From Variovorax boronicumulans NBRC 103145 (GTDB taxonomy: Bacteria > Pseudomonadota > Gammaproteobacteria > Burkholderiales > Burkholderiaceae_C), in contig NZ_BCUS01000015.1 of the NCBI RefSeq assembly GCF_001591345.1, positions 1 to 64,000 of the forward strand: a stretch of DNA of 64,000 bases, read 5' to 3'. Below are positions 18,354 through 26,498 of this stretch, in pieces. The notes below the pieces were generated by a model. The model was not told where the DNA came from and did not search any database. It saw nothing but the letters and a program-made list of their open reading frames with translations. The stretch's first letter is position 1, and each line of letters begins with the position of its first letter. The translations under genes were made by a program, and so were the position numbers.

Positions 18354-19004
18354 ATGGCACTCAAGAAGACCGGCAACGACCTGATCGCCGGAGATGTTTT
18401 CCAGAAGCTGCGAACGAAGATCCTGACCCTGGACATCAAGCCGGGCTCACGGCTGGTGGAGGACGAGGTATCGGCTTGGCTGGAAGCCGGCCGCACGCCC
18501 GTGCGCGAGGCGCTGCTTCGACTGCAGGGCGAAGGCCTGGTCAGCCGCGACCGCGGCTGGGTCGTCGAGGCCAGCGATCCTGCGTCGTTCCGGACCATCT
18601 TCGAGAGCCGCATCGCCATCGAGGGCTATGCCACGCGACTGGCTGCCGAACGCGCCACGCCTGCGGCGCTCGATGAGCTCGAACAGTTGGTCACCGAGAT
18701 GGACCGCGGCGAGGAGCTGCCACGCAGCGAAATCAACCGGCTCAACCAGACATTTCATCGGCAGATCGTCGCACTCTCGGAGAACCCCTTCTTCGCCGAG
18801 TTGCACGAGCGCACGCAGTTTCAATACTGGAACCTGCGGCTGCCGGTGATCTTCATGAAGGACCAGCTGGGTCGTTCGTCCGAGCAGCATCATGCGATCC
18901 TCTCGGCATTGAAGGACCGCGATGGCGAGCGCGCGGAGCGCGCCACGCGCGAGCACATCCAGACGACGATGAGCATCGTCGCGGACGCGCTGCGCGACGA
19001 CTGA
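18354..19004 (+). CDS. GntR-family regulator with FCD effector domain
   Basis: 216 residues. The N-terminal winged helix (KLRTKILTLDIKPGSRLVEDEVSAWLEAGRTPVREAL in pieces) is followed by an all-helical FCD domain whose metal/effector residues can be placed on NRLNQTFHRQIV, SSEQHHAIL and REHIQ. The ATG at 18354 is preceded by a strong AGGAGG (18344-18349). It is the last regulatory gene of the GGCT/ABC operon and probably autoregulates it. The CGTATAT repeats upstream of that operon are a possible target. Confidence 0.9.
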   Translation: MALKKTGNDLIAGDVFQKLRTKILTLDIKPGSRLVEDEVSAWLEAGRTPVREALLRLQGEGLVSRDRGWVVEASDPASFRTIFESRIAIEGYATRLAAERATPAALDELEQLVTEMDRGEELPRSEINRLNQTFHRQIVALSENPFFAELHERTQFQYWNLRLPVIFMKDQLGRSSEQHHAILSALKDRDGERAERATREHIQTTMSIVADALRDD

Positions 19005-19021
19005 CGCCGAGACGACTGCCC

Positions 19022-19324
19022 ATGCACGCCTGGCGCATCGCGGCCCGAAATACGCATCTGTACCCCGGCGCGAGGATGCAGGGCCTCGACCCGGCGCTGC
19101 GCCATGCCCTGCATGCTGGCGATACGGTCACCATCGAGTTCTCGGACCAGGGTGTCGCGCAGGGCGAGGTGCTGGCGTGCTCCGACCAGGGCTGGCACCT
19201 GGGGGCGCGGCCTCATACCACGATGGCGGGCACCACCGTCGCGGCCAAGCACTGGCTCATCGAGTGGGCGGGCACGGACGACGACGACGCTGCGGGCATG
19301 CGCGTCAAGGCGCACCTAGCCTGA
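19022..19324 (+). CDS. Small hypothetical protein (100 aa)
   Basis: Not recognised. The 100-residue sequence is soluble, begins MHAWRIAARNTHLYPG, has two short beta-rich segments (GDTVTIEFSDQG, HWLIEWAGT) and ends in an acidic patch. It starts 17 bp after the GntR stop and ends 7 bp before the DMT transporter, so it behaves as an operon member. Codon use matches its neighbours. Confidence 0.6.
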   Translation: MHAWRIAARNTHLYPGARMQGLDPALRHALHAGDTVTIEFSDQGVAQGEVLACSDQGWHLGARPHTTMAGTTVAAKHWLIEWAGTDDDDAAGMRVKAHLA

Positions 19325-19331
19325 GCTTGCC

Positions 19332-20195
19332 GTGACCTCCCCCCATCGCCCCGCCGCGGGCGGCGCGCTGCTGGTCGCGGCCATGGCCGGCTTCGCGCTC
19401 TCGGACATGTGGGCCAAGGGACTGGCCAGCACTTTCCCCCCCTTCCTGCTGGCCTGGTTCCGCTACCTGGGCCTCTTCGCCCTGGTGTTGCCACTGGTGC
19501 TCACCAGGCCCGCCTTGCTGCGCACTGCCCAGCCGCGCCTGCAGGTGCTGCGCGCAGTGGCACTGGTTGGCTCCGCCCTCTTCTTTCTCTACGCGCTGCG
19601 ATCGATACCGCAGGCCGAAGCGACGGCCATGGTGTTCGCGTCACCTCTGTTCGTCATGCTGCTGGCGCGGGTGGTGCTCGGTGAGCGCGCAGACTTGCAG
19701 CGATGGCTGCCGGTGCTGTGCGGCTTCGCGGGAGTGCTGGTCGTGGTGCGGCCCGGTACGCTGGCCTTCGGCGGTGCCGAGATCTTTCCGATGTTGTCAT
19801 CAATGTCCTGGGCATGCGCGGTCATCCTCACGCGCCGCCTGTCCGCCGCAGAGCACACCGCGACCACGGTGCTCTATTCATCCACGATCGGTGTACTGGG
19901 CCTGAGTCTGTTGCTCCCGGCCATGGACTGGTCGCCCATCGGCACCGCCTGGTGGCGTCTGGCGCTCATGTCGCTCAGTTGGTGCGCCGCGCAATGGTTG
20001 GTGCTCCTGGCCTACCGCATTGCGCCGCCCTCGGCGATCGCGCCGTTTTCGTACTCACAGATGCTGTGGGCCGCCCTGCTCGGGTGGATGGTGTTCGGCC
20101 ACTGGCCCGATGCGACCAGTTGGACAGGCATGGGCCTGATCGCACTGGGCGGAGGCTACGCAGCGCTTCAGACCCGGTTCATCCGGCGCCGATGA
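19332..20195 (+). CDS. DMT-superfamily (EamA) transporter
   Basis: 287 residues with about ten membrane helices in two EamA repeats, each closing with the usual pattern (LLARVVLGERADLQRWLPVLCGFAGVLVVV in pieces; LLGWMVFGHWPDATSWTGMGLIALGG). EamA proteins generally export amino acids or small metabolites through the inner membrane. A GTG at 19332 is the likely start. It lies downstream of an amino-acid importer and its regulator, suggesting overflow export. Its stop abuts IS3-derived DNA. Confidence 0.87.
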   Translation: MTSPHRPAAGGALLVAAMAGFALSDMWAKGLASTFPPFLLAWFRYLGLFALVLPLVLTRPALLRTAQPRLQVLRAVALVGSALFFLYALRSIPQAEATAMVFASPLFVMLLARVVLGERADLQRWLPVLCGFAGVLVVVRPGTLAFGGAEIFPMLSSMSWACAVILTRRLSAAEHTATTVLYSSTIGVLGLSLLLPAMDWSPIGTAWWRLALMSLSWCAAQWLVLLAYRIAPPSAIAPFSYSQMLWAALLGWMVFGHWPDATSWTGMGLIALGGGYAALQTRFIRRR

Positions 20196-20800
20196 GAGGC
20201 GTCGCGCCTTACGGTCGGCACTGATGACTTCGCCCTGTTGTCTCTGAACGATCCGAGGGCGACCATAGCTTCGGCGGTTGACATCATGGATGACTGCCAC
20301 CTTGGCGTCCAGAGCCTGGTTGGCCAGTGCGCTGGGGCTGGGCGGGCGCACGCGCCATTGGCAATAGCCGCTGCGAGACACGCCCAGGACTCGGCAAAGC
20401 CGGCTGACGGCGTACTGGTTGCGATGCTCGTCGATCCAGGCGTACTTCATCGCGCCCCCTGGCGAAGTACGACGTCACTTTTCGAAGGATTTCGACATCC
20501 AGCTTCACGTCGGCCAATTCCCTGCGCAGCCGGATGTTCTCAGCTTCACGTTCACTGATTGGGCGACGCGCAGGCGCCTCACCAGACACTGCCGCGTCGC
20601 TGACACCGGCCGATGCAATGCCTCGCCTGGACCAGTTGCCCAACGTGGCCACCGGCACACCAAGACATCGTGCGGCCTCGTGGCCACCAACCGACGCCGC
20701 GAGCTTGACAGCCTGGGCTTTGAATTCCCCTTTGTACTGCCTCTTAGGCAGCTTACCTTCTCCCATCTCGATTCTCCGTACCTCTGAAGTTATCAATTTC
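20196..20800 (-). pseudogene. IS3-family transposase remnant (orfA plus truncated orfB)
   Basis: The minus strand encodes an OrfA-like protein from about 20766 (KRQYKGEFKAQAVKLAA..., HTH and leucine-zipper-like ENIRLRRELADVKLDVEILRK) and, in the other frame, the start of OrfB at 20450 (MKYAWIDEHRNQYAVSRLCRVLGVSRSGYC..., RRSYGRPRIVQ). OrfB stops matching after about 70 residues, before any DDE motif, close to the EamA stop. The two-frame organisation is that of IS3 elements. No terminal repeats or target duplication could be identified, so this is an inactive 5' remnant. Confidence 0.8.
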
Positions 20801-20856
20801 TTGCTGTACGTGAAATCAAGGCAGGGTCAGGTAGAGCCGGTCTCAAAAAATGGTCG

Positions 20857-22125
20857 TCAGTGGTCGGATAGATTTTCCATCTTTAGTCGCCGCGTGAGCC
20901 AGTTTGCCGTGAACTCGAAGTGCTCACGCATGTTCGATTCCGCCGTGTGGCCGTCATCCCCGAACACCAGTTGGGTCACGTTGAAGCCTAGCGCTGCCAG
21001 AGCGGCGGGCTCGTCTCTGGAGACGAGATCTTCGTGCGCGCCGTTCACCATGAGAATGGGTTTGCGCAGCTGCGCCGCAGTCGGCATCTTCAACTGGCGC
21101 GAGAGCTGGAAGGCTTCGTAGTATTCGCACATCGCTTCACGCGGTGTGGTCTGCGGATTCATGTTCGCAAACACGGTGTAGGGCGCGACGATCCAGGCAG
21201 GCGCCACCTTGCAATGCGCTTGTCCAAAGCTCGCATCGCTGGGGCCGCCCACATTGACCACCGCCTTGTAGAGGTCGTTGCTCAGCCCGCCAAGCGTTCC
21301 CAGATAGCCGCCCATGCTCCATCCATACAAGGCCACCCGGCTTGCGTCCAGGTCGCTGCGGGCCTTGATGTAGTCCGCCACGGCGTCGAACATCACATGG
21401 GACTCCGGCCGGAACCCCAACTGGTTCTCCCCGGTGTCTGGGTTTTCCACAATGATGGTGGCGAAGCCCCGACCCATGAAGTAATCACTGTGCCGGATCA
21501 TCTCGGTCTTCAGGTTGTCGAGGCCGCCGAGAATCACCAGCACCGGCAGTTTCTCGTTGCGACTTGTTCGTGCAGGCGGCGCCCGGAAGTAGCCGGTAAA
21601 TTCTTTCGCGCCGGTCTTGAAGGCGATGCGCTGGAGCGGCTTTCCCATGAGCGCATGGGCTCGTTCGGTTGCCTGCAGATCGGCGGTGGGAACCCGCTTG
21701 GGAAGCCGGTTCATCCGCAGGTAGAAGGCGGCCTTCTTGTATTCGACCGATGCGGCAGCGTTGTTTCCTCGCGCTTCGGAGGCGCGGGCTCGTTCCAGGT
21801 GCAGTTGGGCGGGCTGGTTGAACGTCGCCTGCCAGATCGCCTGCGACGGCCCGGCGTGTTCCGGCAGCGCTGCGGCGATTTCGTCGAAGGTGCTTGCTTC
21901 GATGCCGGCGTCCTCGAGCCACCAACAGATGTTGAATTTGAACGAGGGGTGCATGCGGGCGATGCCCTGCGGATACTCCGCCTGCCCCTTGCTGCAGAAC
22001 TCGGCCATGCTGTCCGCGGTCTTGGCGGCCGGGAGACTTCGGGCCGCAGATGCTTGCGGCGCTGCCGCGATGCAAAGAACAGCCGCGAAGGCTGTCGAGA
22101 GTTTCAGGATCAATCTGTTCGTCAC
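20857..22125 (-). CDS. Secreted alpha/beta hydrolase (FrsA/DUF1100-like)
   Basis: 422 residues with a Sec signal peptide (LILKLSTAFAAVLCIAAAPQASA). The hydrolase core shows LPVLVILGGLDNLKTE and the nucleophile elbow YGWSMGGYLG; a C-terminal Asp/His pair can be placed on ILMVNGAHEDL and FGDDGHTAES. It is predicted to be a periplasmic or secreted esterase-like enzyme. The start is GTG at 22125 after AAGAGGAAA. It is 15 bp downstream of the epimerase gene and probably co-transcribed with it under the divergent TetR regulator. Natural substrate unknown. Confidence 0.8.
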   Translation of the reverse strand: MTNRLILKLSTAFAAVLCIAAAPQASAARSLPAAKTADSMAEFCSKGQAEYPQGIARMHPSFKFNICWWLEDAGIEASTFDEIAAALPEHAGPSQAIWQATFNQPAQLHLERARASEARGNNAAASVEYKKAAFYLRMNRLPKRVPTADLQATERAHALMGKPLQRIAFKTGAKEFTGYFRAPPARTSRNEKLPVLVILGGLDNLKTEMIRHSDYFMGRGFATIIVENPDTGENQLGFRPESHVMFDAVADYIKARSDLDASRVALYGWSMGGYLGTLGGLSNDLYKAVVNVGGPSDASFGQAHCKVAPAWIVAPYTVFANMNPQTTPREAMCEYYEAFQLSRQLKMPTAAQLRKPILMVNGAHEDLVSRDEPAALAALGFNVTQLVFGDDGHTAESNMREHFEFTANWLTRRLKMENLSDH

Positions 22126-22140
22126 GGTTTTTCCTCTTGT

Positions 22141-23199
22141 TCAGGATTCGGTTCGGGTCGGCACACCAGGCAGCCAGCCATTGCCGCGATACCAGGCGAG
22201 CGTGTCGGCCACGGTTTGCTCGATCGGGCGAAACTTCAGCTGAAGCTTCTGCTCGCTCTTGGTGTGGTTGAAATGGCTGCGCCCCGCCTCCTTGCGCATC
22301 AGCCGCACGGTGGCCAGGCTGAGCAAGATGGGCTTGCCTGTGGCCCGCGCATAGAGTTCCTGCACCGCCGCCAGCAGGTACAGGAGCGGAAAGGGCAAGT
22401 GGCGTGTCGGCGTGCGGATGCCCGCGATCTTTCCAACCAGGGGCACCAGTTCCTGCATCGTCATGTGGCGCCCGGCTGCCAGATAGCGCTCACCGCGCTG
22501 GCCGCGTTCCGCGGCAGAGATCTGCGCCTTGGCCACGTCGCGGGCATCGACAACGGAAAAGCTGCCCGGCACCAGCCCGGGCAGTTTGCCGAGCACCACA
22601 TCGTTGACGAACTGTCCTGACGAGGTGGGACCGATGTCGGCCGGCCCCCACATCCATCCGGGCAGGACAAAGCTCGCGTGCATGTCCGGGTGCGCGCCCA
22701 GAAAGGCCAGCACGACCTGGTCGGCCATGATCTTGCTACGGTAGTAGTCGTCGCTGGCATCCGCCAGGTCGCGCAGGCAGGTCTCGTCCATGGGCACGCC
22801 CGGCTCGCCGTTCAGCACCGCGATGGACGAGGTCTGGACGAAGCGCCGGATGCCGGCACCGTAGGCCCGCTCGATGAGCTGGCGGGTGCCGTCCACGTTG
22901 ATGCGCTTGAGCTCTGCCCAGTGGCTGCCGCCCTTGAAGTTGTCCCTGAAGAACGCGGCGGTGTGGAACACCACGTCGCACGCTTGCAGCTCGCTGGAGA
23001 ACGCAGGCACGTCGGCCATGTCGCCCAGCACCAGCTCGACGCCTTTCACCCCCGCAAACTGCTGCTGGCCCTTGGCCTTCGAGCGAACCAGGGCCTTGAC
23101 GAAGACGCCGCGCGCGACCAGCTCGCGCGCGAGGTTGTTGCCGAGAAGGCCGGTCGCGCCAGTGACGAACGCGGTCTTCAAGGGCTTCGGTTTTTCCAT
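22141..23199 (-). CDS. NAD(P)-dependent epimerase/dehydratase (extended SDR, dihydroflavonol reductase-like)
   Basis: 352 residues. The N-terminal TGATGLLGNNLARELVARG is the extended-SDR dinucleotide loop; catalytic-type residues are visible in the SSIAVLNG segment and the YYRSK motif (YxxxK). The closest general type is the dihydroflavonol-4-reductase/3-beta-hydroxysteroid dehydrogenase branch. It is transcribed away from the TetR gene, with a 162-bp divergent promoter region containing inverted repeats. It forms a two-gene unit with the secreted hydrolase. Confidence 0.85.
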   Translation of the reverse strand: MEKPKPLKTAFVTGATGLLGNNLARELVARGVFVKALVRSKAKGQQQFAGVKGVELVLGDMADVPAFSSELQACDVVFHTAAFFRDNFKGGSHWAELKRINVDGTRQLIERAYGAGIRRFVQTSSIAVLNGEPGVPMDETCLRDLADASDDYYRSKIMADQVVLAFLGAHPDMHASFVLPGWMWGPADIGPTSSGQFVNDVVLGKLPGLVPGSFSVVDARDVAKAQISAAERGQRGERYLAAGRHMTMQELVPLVGKIAGIRTPTRHLPFPLLYLLAAVQELYARATGKPILLSLATVRLMRKEAGRSHFNHTKSEQKLQLKFRPIEQTVADTLAWYRGNGWLPGVPTRTES

Positions 23200-23210
23200 A
23201 TCAATCGAAC

Positions 23211-23235
23211 TTCAAAAATCAAACGAGTTTTTGAA
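23211..23235. promoter_or_regulatory. Inverted repeat TTCAAAAA-N9-TTTTTGAA
   Basis: Perfect 8-bp arms just upstream of the epimerase start, within the AT-rich divergent region. It could be an operator or part of the minus-strand leader. Confidence 0.35.
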
Positions 23236-23254
23236 TGTACCTTCACCATTTCTA

Positions 23255-23270
23255 AATATCAAGTGATATT
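23255..23270. promoter_or_regulatory. Palindrome AATATCA-AG-TGATATT, candidate TetR operator
   Basis: A perfect 16-bp inverted repeat between the divergent TetR and epimerase genes. A further half-site TGATATC lies at 23345-23351, just before the TetR start. Placement and symmetry are typical of an autoregulatory TetR-family operator. Confidence 0.5.
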
Positions 23271-23303
23271 CGAACGTGGGATTCAGGACGGCGACCCGGA
23301 AGG

Positions 23304-23330
23304 AGGCGCTGGCAGGCGCTGGCAGGCGCT
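23304..23330. repeat. Tandem GGCAGGCGCT repeat (about 2.7 copies)
   Basis: A 10-bp unit repeated in tandem immediately upstream of the TetR gene; the first copy is partial (AGGCGCT). It adds a helical-turn-length unit between operator and gene and could vary in copy number by slippage. Confidence 0.6.
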
Positions 23331-23360
23331 ATTCAAAGTTCATGTGATATCTTTTCGACC

Positions 23361-24056
23361 ATGACCCCGACGACAGCAAAAACGCGCCTGACCCGCGAGG
23401 AAAGCCGGGCGCAGACGCGCGAGCGCTTGATCGAAACCGCGCAGCACTTGTTTGTGTCGAACGGCTATGGGGGCGCGTCGATCCGCGACATCGCGGACAA
23501 GGCGGGCTACTCCCAAGGCGCCTTCTATTCGAACTTTTCGAGCAAGGAGGACGTCCTGCTGGAGTTGCTGCGGCGGCACATGGAAGCCGAAGCGCTGCAG
23601 CTTTTCAAGGTCATGGGCGACGAGCGGCAAGAGCCCGAGCAGATGCTTGCCGAGCTGGAAGCCTGGGCTTCCACACTCAATCACGATGCCGACTGGTGCA
23701 TGCTTTCCATCGAGCTTCAGCTGCATGCCAACCGCAGTCGAAGCTTCGCGCAGGAGTACCAGAAGGTGTGGGACAAGCACCGATCCGAAATCGGCGGCGT
23801 GATCGGGCAGTTGTTCGACAAGCTCGGGCGCACGCCTCCCGCCGCACCGGACGAGCTGGCCACAGCCTTCATGGCCCTGTCGCACGGGCTGGCATTGCAG
23901 CGGATGAGCACTCGCCCCGATCCCTCGGGACGCCTGATCATGGTTTTCCTGCGCGGGCTGATCGCAGGCGCGCAAGGCCTGGAAGCGGTCGCCGTCGCAT
24001 CAGATGGCCCCGCTGCGCGCGAGCCGAAGAAGCGCGCTGCGAAAACCACGCGCTGA
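23361..24056 (+). CDS. TetR-family transcriptional regulator
   Basis: 231 residues. The N-terminal HTH reads RERLIETAQHLFVSNGYGGASIRDIADKAGYSQGAFYSNFSSKED in pieces, a textbook TetR DNA-binding domain; the C-terminal part is a helical ligand/dimer domain with a basic tail (KKRAAKTTR). It is divergent from the epimerase/hydrolase pair and very probably represses it. Inducer unknown. Confidence 0.92.
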   Translation: MTPTTAKTRLTREESRAQTRERLIETAQHLFVSNGYGGASIRDIADKAGYSQGAFYSNFSSKEDVLLELLRRHMEAEALQLFKVMGDERQEPEQMLAELEAWASTLNHDADWCMLSIELQLHANRSRSFAQEYQKVWDKHRSEIGGVIGQLFDKLGRTPPAAPDELATAFMALSHGLALQRMSTRPDPSGRLIMVFLRGLIAGAQGLEAVAVASDGPAAREPKKRAAKTTR

Positions 24057-24083
24057 GCCGGGACAGGGACTCGGGCAGCCTTT

Positions 24084-24290
24084 TCAGGCAAGCAGCGCCT
24101 TCACCAGGTCGAGTTGGCGGTCGGGCTTCTCGGTGCCCAGTTCGAGGCTGGCCTCGATGCGTTCGAGGTGCTCGATCATGCAGGTCACGGCCGCCTCGCC
24201 CTTGCCGCACAGACGAAGAAAGTCGGAATGCTCGTCAGACGACCAGTGCGGGTCGTTCGACGAGTGGTAGAGCACAGTGATCCCCGCACC
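24084..24290 (-). pseudogene. C-terminal remnant of a GntR/FCD-type regulator
   Basis: The minus-strand frame directly after the LysR stop encodes about 65 residues (DEHSDFLRLCGKGEAAVTCMIEHLERIEASLEL in pieces) that match the last helices of an FCD effector domain, with the DEH and EHL metal/effector positions. There is no DNA-binding domain and no start with a ribosome site. It is most simply a truncated regulator left by an earlier rearrangement. Confidence 0.5.
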
Positions 24291-24335
24291 CTCGCCCCGC
24301 TGCAATGCGCAGCCTGGGGCATTCGAAGGGCTACG

Positions 24336-25289
24336 TCATTTCTCGCTCGCCCCTCTGACACGCTTCGTTGTCGCCCGGCTCGACGGCAAACCCTGCGCAA
24401 CTTCCAGAAGCAACCCGCGGAGCCAGGCGATCGCAGGATCTCGCTCCTGATACTTGTGCCATTGCATGTGCTCAGCAAACGCAGGGATCTCCACCGGGCA
24501 CGCGACGACGCGCAGCGGAAAGCGCTCGGCGATCTGCTGCGCCAGCCGTGTCGGCAGCGTGGCGATGCGCGGCGTTCCGACCAACAGCGGCGGCACCAGG
24601 GTGAAGCTGGGCGCGATGACGTCCTGCCTGCGGGCGCGCTTGCCCACGGCGATCAACTGCTGGTCATAGGTCAGGCGCCGACCACCGCCCCACTCGACAC
24701 CGATGTGCGAGGCCTCGAAATACTGCTCCGCCGTGAGCTTCTTCGTCATGCCGAAATGCTCGGGACTCACGAGACATGAAAACGTGTCCTCGAACAACAA
24801 CTCGGAAGGATGCCCGGGCACGATGGCGAACTGCGGCGTGATGAGCAGCTCGATCTCTCCGGCCTGCAACAGGTCGCGAGACTGCGGGCTTCTGGCGCGC
24901 AGGTCGAACTCCATCCGAGGCGCTGCGCTGGCCGCACGCCTGACCGCCGCCGACAGCAACACCGAGATGACGTAGTCCGAGGAATCGATGACGAAGCGCC
25001 GCTGCGAGGTGGTCGGGTCGAACGTCGGCTGCGCCCGGGCGATGGCCTGCACACGCAGGAGCACGTCGTGGACCGGTTTGACCAGTTCGGCAGCCAGCGG
25101 CGTGAGGACGAATGACTTGCCGATCGGCTGCAGCAACTCGTCCTTGAAGTACTCGCGCAGGCGCCGCAAAGACAAGCTGGTCGCAGGCTGGCTGAGGAAG
25201 ACGCGCTCCGAGGCGCGCGTCACGCTGCGGGTGGTCAGGAGTGCGTCGAGCACGACGAGGAGATTCAGGTCGAGTTTGTCGAATCGCAT
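24336..25289 (-). CDS. LysR-family transcriptional regulator (NodD/LinR-like)
   Basis: 317 residues starting MRFDKLDLNLLVVLDALLTTRSVTRASERVFLSQPATSLSLRRLREYF in pieces, the HTH type of the NodD/NahR/LinR branch that commonly activates aromatic degradation. A periplasmic-binding-like effector domain follows. It diverges from the porin-led catabolic operon with a 135-bp intergenic region containing repeated CATTTG motifs, and is the obvious candidate activator. Confidence 0.9.
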   Translation of the reverse strand: MRFDKLDLNLLVVLDALLTTRSVTRASERVFLSQPATSLSLRRLREYFKDELLQPIGKSFVLTPLAAELVKPVHDVLLRVQAIARAQPTFDPTTSQRRFVIDSSDYVISVLLSAAVRRAASAAPRMEFDLRARSPQSRDLLQAGEIELLITPQFAIVPGHPSELLFEDTFSCLVSPEHFGMTKKLTAEQYFEASHIGVEWGGGRRLTYDQQLIAVGKRARRQDVIAPSFTLVPPLLVGTPRIATLPTRLAQQIAERFPLRVVACPVEIPAFAEHMQWHKYQERDPAIAWLRGLLLEVAQGLPSSRATTKRVRGASEK

Positions 25290-25300
25290 GTCGGTTCTTC

Positions 25301-25345
25301 CATTTGCGCGGCAAATGACAATACTTTAAACAATTCATTTGTCGC
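25301..25345. promoter_or_regulatory. Overlapping inverted repeats (CATTTGC motifs), candidate LysR-box region
   Basis: CATTTGC-GCG-GCAAATG (25301-25317) is a perfect palindrome. GCGGCAAATGA (25308-25318) is repeated inverted as TCATTTGTCGC (25335-25345) with one mismatch. Three CATTTG motifs lie between the divergent LysR and porin genes, a layout seen for LysR recognition and activation sites. Confidence 0.45.
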
Positions 25346-25424
25346 ATGGATGTGGGCTGCGAACAATCGAGCCCATCGAGGGACGCCTCGGTCCGTCACC
25401 TCACTCACCCGGAGACAAACAAGA

Positions 25425-26468
25425 ATGACCTCATCGCTCGCGCGGCATGCAGCTGCGCCAAGATCCGGCTTGCGCCGTTCGCCTGCCAGGCACATCCATC
25501 TGGTGGCCGCGTGCGCGGCATGGGCTGCCACAAGCGCAGGCGCCCAGAGTTCCATCACCCTGTCCGGAAAGGTGGAAATGTCCGTCGACCACCTGCGCAT
25601 CTCCTCGCCCAACGGCAGCTCCCGCACGCTGACGGCGCTGTCCAGCGACTCGTCGCGCCTGATCTTCGAAGGCGTCGAGGACCTGGGTGGCGGCTGGGGC
25701 GCGAAGTTCAAGCTCGATCATGGCTTCAACGCAGACACCGGCACTGTGGGTTTCGGCGGAATCTACTTCGGCCGCGAGGCCATGGTTGGGCTGGTGACGC
25801 CCTATGGCGAATTGCGGCTGGGTCGCAACTACATCCCCATGGACGACCTCACCGGGCCGCTCGATCCCTTCTACTTCACCGGCATCGGCGCAGCCTGGCC
25901 GATGACCCTCTTCACGCCGCGCATCAACAATTCGGTCAAGTACCTCAGCCCGCGCATGGGCGGCTTTCAAGTGCGTGCGCTTGCCAGTGCCAGCGAAGGC
26001 GTCAGGGGTGCGCAATACACCGGCCTGGGCGTCTCTTACAACGACACGAATTTCGACCTACACGCGGCCTACACCATCCAGAAGAACGCGGTGCCCGCCG
26101 GCGATCGCAAGGAATTCATGGTGGGCGGCGACTACAAGTTCGGCGGTCCGCGCCTGACCGGTTTCTACATCCAGCGCAACGATCCGGGCCAACCCCGACG
26201 TTCCTCGGCATTGGTCGGCACAAACTGGCCGCTCGGCGCCGGTGAAATCCGCGCGAGCTACCTGGTCGAGCGGCAAGGGGCAAGCAAGGCCTCCAGAGTC
26301 GCCCTCCAGTACATGCACTTCCTCTCTCGGCGCACGGCCGTCTTTGCCGGCATCGCACGCCTGAACAATGGCGTGGGCTTCTCCGAAACACTAAATCCAG
26401 CGCTGCCCGTTCTCGCCAAGGGCGAAGACGTCATGGGCACGCAACTCGGCGTTCGCCACAGCTTCTGA
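25425..26468 (+). CDS. Gram-negative porin (OmpC/OmpF-like trimeric family)
   Basis: 347 residues. The leader is unusually long and arginine-rich before the hydrophobic core (LVAACAAWAATSAGA), with cleavage likely before QSSITLSGKVEMSV, the standard first strand of Burkholderiales porins. GVEDLGGGWGAKFKLD and FGREAMVGLVTPYGELRLGRN are hallmark strands, and the C-terminus ends in QLGVRHSF with the terminal Phe needed for outer-membrane assembly. The ATG at 25425 follows GGAG. It heads the catabolic operon and probably admits its aromatic substrate. Confidence 0.88.
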   Translation: MTSSLARHAAAPRSGLRRSPARHIHLVAACAAWAATSAGAQSSITLSGKVEMSVDHLRISSPNGSSRTLTALSSDSSRLIFEGVEDLGGGWGAKFKLDHGFNADTGTVGFGGIYFGREAMVGLVTPYGELRLGRNYIPMDDLTGPLDPFYFTGIGAAWPMTLFTPRINNSVKYLSPRMGGFQVRALASASEGVRGAQYTGLGVSYNDTNFDLHAAYTIQKNAVPAGDRKEFMVGGDYKFGGPRLTGFYIQRNDPGQPRRSSALVGTNWPLGAGEIRASYLVERQGASKASRVALQYMHFLSRRTAVFAGIARLNNGVGFSETLNPALPVLAKGEDVMGTQLGVRHSF

Positions 26469-26498
26469 CGCGGCCCTTCAAGAAAAAAGGACATCCCA

